Shown here piece after piece: positions 17,500-24,057 of a stretch of 24,057 bases of DNA. The stretch covers positions 148,606 to 172,662 of the forward strand of contig MNCI01029116.1 in NCBI GenBank assembly GCA_015680685.1. The letters run 5' to 3'. Made by a program: the position numbers and the translations under genes. Position 1 is the stretch's first letter. Each line of letters starts with the position of its first letter. Source of the stretch: Gnetum montanum (taxonomy: Eukaryota > Streptophyta > Gnetopsida > Gnetales > Gnetaceae). The notes under the pieces were generated by a model. The model did not search any database and was not told the origin of the DNA. It worked only from the letters and a program-made list of their open reading frames with translations.

Positions 17500-20207
17500 G
17501 TTAAGAGAAGAATTCCCCTAATGTGCCTACTTGACATGGAAAGAAGTTGGAGGAGCTAGATGAAGACATATGAAATATTTGAAGTTGTACTTCTAGGTTT
17601 ATCACCCTTGCTTAAAGATATCATGTTTGTTCATGCATTAGTCCTTGATCTAGCAAGAGTACTTGTTATCGTTCCTTAGTATCAACCTAGAACTACTCAT
17701 GACTTTTTTCCACCTATAAGAGCTCATGCTAGGCTACATCTAGTTTGACTACTGCTTAATGGAGTTTCTCTTCTTACTTTATGCATGGTCAACTTATAGA
17801 AGTTTGGACCATATAAAGATACCTCCTTCATTCTAGTTATATATCCTCTTCAACTTCCTTAAGTCTCCTCTCTAGTAATAACTACTTCATGGCAAAGAAT
17901 GTACATGTTTTCTAAAAGATCAAATTTCTCCTACACTATTCATTCACTTGTAACCATTTGTCAGAGTTTGGTATGTAAAGTGTCAAATTTCTCCTTCATT
18001 TCACACCTTTTGCCAATTATGTGTTTATTCAATAGAGCTATAATTTGTGTAGTTTATACACCTTAACATCCTTGGTTTCTTACTTGATTAGATAGATCTT
18101 TTGAAGCTCAGCAATTGCTCTAGTCATCTTTTTTACTAGCTCCTATTGGAAGTTCTAGCACTCCTTTTCTATGTAAAGGTACTTGTTCTAAAATTGGGCC
18201 ATGATTTGACTTTCATCATCTAAACTTCATACCTACAGAGAAATGGAAAATCCATGCTTCTCCTTTTCTTGGCTTATCCTTTTTCCATTCTTGGAACTAA
18301 TGCTTCATCATTTTGATCTATCACTTCAAGCCATCTTTCATAAACACAACTTCTTCATCAACCTAATGCACCTAGAATATTTTAGCCTACAAACACTCAA
18401 TCAGCACCTTTGAAGTGATTGTGGAAGGTGTAGATACTAATAGTATGAGGATTTTTAATTGTTCATGTAACTATCATACCTCAGCTTAGCTTCTCTGTAA
18501 CTTCCTTAGATATAATGTTCTATCAACATTGGTAATTTTCAACTTGGTTCATACCTTAACGAGTTTCTTCTTCACTCTAGTATCAATTTTCCTAAATAGA
18601 AACTTGACACCAAGATCAACTCTTTACACCTCCTATACCCAATGGCTAGTCCTAGTTTGATAAGTAGGTACCTAGTGGACTTCATCAACATGTTGAAAGT
18701 TATGCATGCTGCACCTTGGTTGATTTGATGAGGAAACACTCTATGAAGATACATGAGTGTGAGATTGAATAAGGACATCAAAATGAGACATGGGTGAATC
18801 ATTCAACAATGGGAAAAATTAATGAAAAGATCCTCAATTATTGCCTCATCACCCATAATGGCTTTCATCATCTGTAAGAAATTACTACCAAGGTCTTGTG
18901 AACTTCAACATTAATTGTGGTAGCTTGTCTCTCATTTGTGATATGCATCATAGGCTAAGGAAAAATATAAAGAAGAGTTACTTATCTTTGCCTAATGTTA
19001 AAATTGGAAGATCAAAAAATGTTCTACTAGGATGTTGCACTTGTATTCATTGAGATTCTTGAAGTATAGTTGGTACTTTTAATTAGAAATGATAGGGCTG
19101 GTCTGAATGTTGAATACAAGATACTCTTATCAAAGGCATCTTACCTTCTAAGTTAGGAATAGCTTCAAAGATATTAGGGTATTGTCTTGGAGTAACCACC
19201 ATTACATTCTCCTAGTCTCCCATTCCTATTATTATGGAATGTCTTCCTACATGGTTGACTATGGATGCCCATTCATAGAGTTTTTGGATTAATCCTAAAA
19301 AGGAATATATGTCTCTCTTATCTTTGGCCATATCTTCAATTCTCTAGGTTAGGGCCTTGTAGAGAAAATATTAGATATTTATGGAAAAATTTCTCATCAT
19401 CATAGCCACAACCTTAGGCCCTTGAGGAAAGATACCTTATGATCATTTAGTGGACATAAAGTTATGGGTGATGAAATTGTACATAAAATTTTGGACTAAG
19501 GGAAGCTTAGATATATTTATTTCAAATTTTTACACATTAAAGACCTCTAGGATAACCTTTAACATAATCATAGGCTCAATCTTCTAGGTTTGTGATCATT
19601 AATTATTCATTGGTTCATTTGGAAATTCTATAGCTCATAAGATTGTTCATGTAGAAATAGGCATAGGAACTCCACCAATAAAAGTTATCACATCATCAAT
19701 AGCAAGGCTTTAGTAAGATTCCTTAACCTCTTATGGTACCATGTGAAGGGTTGGATGATATAGTCAAAATCCTATGCATTGCAATGGCTCATTAAGCTCA
19801 AAAGGATAAAAATCAAGGAACTAATGGTAATTTTTCTTTTCCTAGATGGGTTGCTATCAAATATTGTGAGCACCCACATCCTCTTGGATGTCATCTACAC
19901 CCTCTTCATCATCTTCTTCTAACTTCTCTAGAAGTTCTTTGATTACTTGCTATTATGCACATGTTGAGCCTGAAGATCTAGAATAGGACTACCTATCTCT
20001 TTATTTTCTTCTAAATGTATGCCATTTTAGATTAGGACTTTTAGGCTCTTTAACAAGGCATAAAGGTTCTATATTGGAAGATCTAAGTTCTACTTCATCC
20101 TCCTCAGGAACCAATGGTTCACACACAGGTTTGCAAACAAAGGTCTAAGATTTTTTTACCTCATTCCTCCTTGTTTTAAGAAGCTTGGATCACAATTCTT
20201 CCAACAT
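17500..20207 (-). pseudogene. Second decayed transposon-associated gene, function unknown
   Basis: From a likely start at ATG 20207-20205 (MLEEL, stop, SKLLKTRRNEVKKS) one minus-strand frame runs about 1.1 kb with some 27 stops (9 TAG, 10 TAA, 8 TGA) and no clear frameshift. An acidic region (PLVPEEDEVELRSS and KELLEKLEEDDEEGVDDI) comes first. A part with PLVQNFMYNFITHNFM, GIFPQGPKVVAMMMRNFSIN and DIYSFLGLIQKLYEW follows, then NVMVVTPRQYPNIFEAIPN near 19150-19200. Downstream (18990 to about 17500) coherent pieces continue in shifting frames, for example MYLHRVFPHQINQG (about 18750-18710) and a coiled-coil-like ITRAIAELQKIYL. The ordering recalls plant transposon-associated proteins (PF20167-like, from memory). 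The 3' limit is a guess. Confidence 0.5.
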
Positions 20208-20689
20208 GATTAGCTATGAAACCTACTAAAAATAAAGTAAGTTTCCCTACGCACAATACTACCAATAATAAATTACACACAAGAATAATGATAAATACAA
20301 TTAATGAGAAATACATGAAAACCATCATCATAACTGTTGAACTATGGCATGCATGGACAATTATGAATAAGGTACAAATATTTAAATAAATACCAAACAA
20401 ATTAAATGAATGCCCAAAGTGGTTTCTCTCTCCCATGACTATGTTACAAGATGCTAGGATTAAACTAATGTTAGAACACCAAGGACAAAGAGATCCATGA
20501 AGAATATGTGTAAAAATATTACCAATCCATCTAGAATTGTGAAAAAAAACCCATAGTGTTTTACTTCTTTGGGAAAACCATGACAAGGAAATAAAAATAG
20601 AATAAAATGACAAAGTGGAAGAAGTATTTGGAAGCCTTATATAGTGAACCATTGGCATAGGAAGGTATGCTAGCATAGGGGCATCAACA

Positions 20690-20709
20690 CCCCTACATTA
20701 ATGTAGGGG
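20690..20709. repeat. Perfect 20-bp palindrome between GCATCAA repeats
   Basis: CCCCTACATTAATGTAGGGG is fully self-complementary. GCATCAA precedes it (20681-20687) and recurs just after it (20711-20717). Confidence 0.85.
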
Positions 20710-21160
20710 CGCATCAAGACACCCTCCCAAGTAAGGAAGAAACACTCCACTTTGCTCACAATGCCTCTAGCTTATCTTTTATGGCCTCCAAAGTATTGCA
20801 AAAGGTCCACCACTCATTGAAATCATCATGAATTAATCTCACAACATGTACAAGGAGTATAACAAGAAAAGCGTTATAAACTTACCTTTGACAACATCAC
20901 ACAAGATGGAAATGAAGATAATTAATCAATCTATGCAATCCCAGGAACCTATGAGTAGAAAATAAGGGTAATAATAATAGAAGAATGATTATAGGATTAA
21001 AAAATAATGACATGCAAGCATCATTAAGATAAAAGAATATAGTTTATCATGGTCAAACCTTGAAGCAAGAAGAGTTGAAACTTACACAAGTGGAAGACTA
21101 ATTAAGTTTCATATGAAATGCAACCCTCACCATCACTAGGAGATGAGCTTAAGCTCATTC
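20710..21160. other. No gene recognised
   Basis: A/T-rich spacer between the palindrome and the inferred start of the copia LTR. No reading frame or repeat of note. Confidence 0.4.
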
Positions 21161-21165
21161 ACATA

Positions 21166-22332
21166 TGTTGTCAAGCCATCAAGGATTTTTTGACCTTTTG
21201 GTATTTTAAAACATTAAGGAAAATGGAGAATATATAATTTTTTAAAGTGTGATATTTTTGCAAGGTATGAAGGAGAGCTTAAGAGATGATAGCTTCAACG
21301 AGTTGTCAATGAATTGTCAACATAAAGTCTACAAGGACTTCAAGAGTAAGTACAAAGATGAAGACTATAGTAAAATGAAGTTTCCAAGATCATGGATGAT
21401 CCAAATCAACAAAAGGAAGCCTTAGGAAGTAAAGCCAAAAAGCTGAGAAGACATCTCCCAGAAGCAAAAGATGTCTTGGACAAAGTACAAAAGAACCTAA
21501 GAAGATGTCTTGTAAAAATAGTAGATGCCTCCTATTTGGAGACGACATCTACCTGTAGACATCTCCCTTGGTAGATAGACATCTACCCTGAATTGAGCTC
21601 TATGTAGTAATGCATCCCAATATCAAAGAAGACATCTCCCCTAGTTGTTAGATAGTCATTGCATGAATTCCAAGGTGATTTTAGATTCTTCAAGGCTATA
21701 AGAGGACTTCATTCTCTTGGGGAATGTGCAAGTTTTGTGTGCAAGTATCAACATCAAGAAATCATTGTGTGCATTATTCTATTGTACTTGTTTACCTCAT
21801 TGTACTATCTATTGAATTGTTGTAGTGATTATATTGTACAATGCTTTAAAGTACAACCTCCAACAAGTTAGTTGCATCCTACCCTTGTAATTTATCTTTC
21901 TTTTTCTTGTTCCCTTGCTAAGGTAGTTGCACTTCTTGTGAGAAGGAATCATCATTGAGCTTGTTGGGATCCTACTAGAATTAAGTGGTTGGTGCAGCAT
22001 CACAACACTCTGTACATAGCTCAATTTGTAAAGGTTTTGGGATTCTTGAAACCACTTTCTAAGCTTGTCAAGACCTAGCCGAGTTAAGTGGATTTGTGGC
22101 ATCAAATCACTCCAAAGTGGAGCTTAGAGCTATACAACATGTGATACTCTTCAAATCACATTTTGAGAGGGACAAAGTCCAAAGGTGTGTAAGTGAACTA
22201 CCCTCAAAGTGTAGACTACCCAATTTAGGGAACTTCATTAGATTTATTTATGGCTTTTGTTGTTGTAAATACTGATTTGGGGAACTTATTCATCCCCACA
22301 CCCCCACCCCCTTCTAAGTTCTATGATCCTCA
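21166..22332 (+). mobile_element. 5' LTR of a Ty1/copia element (left border approximate)
   Basis: The right end is fixed by the primer site at 22335: CA at 22331-22332 and a two-base spacer. A TATA box (CTATAAGA) is at 21696-21703. The left end is proposed at TGTTGTCAAGCC (21166) because the words that follow (TTGACCTTTTGGTATTTT) are familiar from copia LTR starts. Neither a target duplication nor the partner LTR is available. The length of about 1.17 kb is in the range of long copia LTRs. Confidence 0.5.
21449..21637. promoter_or_regulatory. Array of AGACATCT / AGATGTCT boxes in U3
   Basis: Exact copies: AGACATCT at 21449, 21557, 21577 and 21630, AGATGTCT at 21469 and 21503. One-mismatch copies are at 21523 (AGATGCCT) and 21543 (CGACATCT). 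Start-to-start steps are 20, 34, 20, 20, 14, 20 and 53. The array lies 60-250 bp before the TATA box, as enhancer-type boxes in LTRs do. Confidence 0.7.
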
Positions 22333-22334
22333 AG

Positions 22335-22347
22335 TGGTATCAACGCA
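22335..22347 (+). other. Primer binding site, initiator tRNA-Met type, degenerate
   Basis: TGGTATCAACGCA compared with the plant copia primer site TGGTATCAGAGCC: the first eight bases are exact, then it diverges. It sits where it should, between the LTR end and the gag start at 22387. Confidence 0.65.
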
Positions 22348-22386
22348 AGGTACTCTTGCACTCTACATCAATCTCTAAGAGTGAAC

Positions 22387-24057
22387 ATGGAAGAAGCTAT
22401 CAACATTAGATGCATCTAGACAAAGAGACTAATATGCTTCATCAACTATTATACTTGATTTCTATCTCACTTCTACTATAAAGGTAAGTTTCTCATTTTC
22501 TTCTTTACATTCATAAATAGAGGAGACTATACCAATAAGATTGACAAAACTCATGATAATCTGAAGGATATTTCCTTTGAAGAAAGGTATGAGATGTTTT
22601 ACCATGAAGTTATTTCTTTTTAAAGTCTATGTATTGATATGAAAAATGTTGTACATTTTAAGAATATGAAAATTACATCTCTTAATGATGAATGTGGTTT
22701 TCTCAAGAAAGAAAACTCAAACCTCAAGGCTAAGATTCAAAGACTAACCTATGTGATTAAGAAGATGAATAATAACTCTTTAGAGAAAATCAAAGATCAA
22801 TTGAGAAAAGATGGATGTTTAAAGGATTCGATGGAAGAAAATTCTTCTAGGTTTGTTAAAAAGTCAAAAACTAGAATGTTAAATTGTTTCTTTTATGAAA
22901 AATCTAGTCATATTCAAGCATTTTGCTATCTTAGAATGAATCACTACACTTGGGCTTTGTAAAAGCCGTATAGGAAAGGAACTCTACAGGTTTGGAAACC
23001 AAAAACAAAGAAGCATGAAAAGAACTTAATGGCTTAGATAACTAGCTCAGATGTCAAAAATGATATGTCATATATTGACAGTGGATGTTCAAGGCACATG
23101 ACAAGTGATAAAACTTACTTCACTCATTTCACTAAACAAAATTGTAGAACTATCACATTTGGAGATGACATGGAGGCTCCAATAATAAGTATTGGTACCA
23201 TAGGAGGAAAAGGTAAAGGGCTACTAACTATAAATAAAGTGTTCTTCATTAAAGTTTTAAAGAATAATCTTCTTAATGTTAGTCAACTTTGTGATTCAAA
23301 TTTCAATGTTACTTTTTCTAAACATTCTTGTAGAATTCAAGACTTAAACATTGGAAATATTGTGATAGAAGGATCTAGAAAGGAAAGTGTTTACACAAAT
23401 ATTTTTGGAAATGATTCTAACCTTAAATCCAAGTGCCTAGTTAGTTGTATAGATGATAGTCACCTTTGGCATAGGAAGCTAGGTCACATCAACAAAGAAA
23501 TTCTTCAGACACTTGTAATAATGGAAATGGTTCATGGGCTGCCCAAACTCAAAGACTTCAATCTAAATACCTATTAAGCATGTCAAAAAGAAACGAAAAC
23601 AAGGGTAATATTTTGTAAGAAAATTGTATATCTACCTCTAGACCTCTAGATCTTCTTCATATGGATGTGGTTGGTCCTTCTCAAACACTCAGTTAGGGTA
23701 AGACAAGGTGTTTCTTGACTATTGTTGATGACTACTCTCGTTTCACTTGGGTTGCCTTCTTATATCACAAAGATGAGTTATTTGATCACTTTTTAAGAGT
23801 TTGTAATCAAATACAGGAAGAGAAGGGATATGGAATTAAAGTTATTAGAACTAACAACGAAAGGGAATTCAAAAATGCCAAGTTTAAGCATTTTTTCCAA
23901 GTTAATGACATACTTCATTAATTCTTTGTTGTAAGAACTCCTTAACAAAATGGCATACTTGAAAGGAAGAATAGGATTTTAAATGAAATGGAAAGGACTA
24001 TATTGAATGACCTAAATCTTCCCTATCATTTTTGAACTAAAGCTATTAACACTACCT
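22387..24057 (+). pseudogene. gag-pol: Ty1/copia gag-protease-integrase polyprotein, decayed and cut by the window end
   Basis: A start-like ATG at 22387 (MEEAIN) precedes a short gag. A Lys/Glu-rich coiled coil (from 22639) leads to a knuckle read as CFFYEKSSHIQAFC near 22882-22926, where the second Cys is Tyr. The protease has YIDSGCSRHMTSDK at 23068. The GAG-pre-integrase motif LWHRKLGHINKEIL lies at 23461-23505. The integrase core begins LLHMDVVGPSQ and TIVDDYSRFTW (23715). Its second catalytic Asp is Asn (IRTNNEREF, codon 23853-23855), while Glu of LERKNR (23961-23963) is kept. Stops lie at 23575, 23694, 23919, 23943 and 24033, with frameshifts between domains. Gag is only about 180 codons to the knuckle, shorter than usual, suggesting an internal deletion. 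Reverse transcriptase would lie beyond the window. Confidence 0.9.

Noticed and set aside
20176-20676. Open minus-strand frame of 166 codons, very hydrophobic
   Set aside because: It lies mostly upstream of the likely start of the decayed minus-strand gene (20207) and overlaps it only in another frame. The Phe/Ile/Leu/Ser content is what AT-rich DNA gives by chance. No domain is recognised.

Overview
The window looks like repeat-rich nuclear DNA of a seed plant that is not a flowering plant, most likely a gymnosperm. Two things point there. LTR retrotransposons of plant Ty3/gypsy and Ty1/copia type fill most of it. A decayed copy of a flavodiiron protein gene lies near the middle (about 12.74-13.67 kb); gymnosperms and lower land plants keep these genes and angiosperms have lost them. 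No intact host gene was found, and every coding region seen is broken.

Left block (1 to about 10.6 kb): this reads best as one very old, minus-strand Ty3/gypsy-type element with an unusual layout. A gag-protease reading frame of about 1,225 codons runs on the minus strand from 8511 to about 4835. No reverse transcriptase, RNase H or integrase follows it. Instead a seven-exon gene lies convergent to it on the plus strand (about 740-4032), with short introns (84-111 bp) across which the reading frame is conserved. It carries many nonsense codons but only one frame-breaking indel. A GGCC-dyad minisatellite (4231-4542) separates the two tails. Both outer flanks carry the same kind of small dyad hairpin (core GACTATGCT/AGCATAGTC), as expected if they are LTR or leader sequence.

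Middle block (10.6 to 16.4 kb): a possible Ty3/gypsy LTR (11129 to about 11620), AT-rich filler with a TATA-like hairpin, then three gene-derived fragments side by side: the flavodiiron protein (+), a Gly/Tyr/Ser-rich fragment (-) and an aminopeptidase P (+). The two enzyme fragments show no introns and look like retrocopies. The flavodiiron copy contains the only N in the window (13341), flanked by a perfect 41-bp repeat that is probably an assembly artefact. Downstream is another TATA-like site and a diverged 225-bp duplication.

Right block (16.4 to 24.06 kb): a second nonsense-riddled, frame-preserving gene on the minus strand (20207 to about 17.5 kb) that by eye resembles plant transposon-associated proteins and may be a distant relative of the left plus-strand gene. 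It is followed by the 5' part of a Ty1/copia element on the plus strand: LTR ending near 22332, a degenerate tRNA-Met primer site, a short gag, protease and integrase, cut off by the window end. Its U3 carries an array of AGACATCT/AGATGTCT boxes that looks like a decayed array of the palindrome AGACGTCT.

All translations were made by hand. Family names rest on motif recognition, not on database searches.
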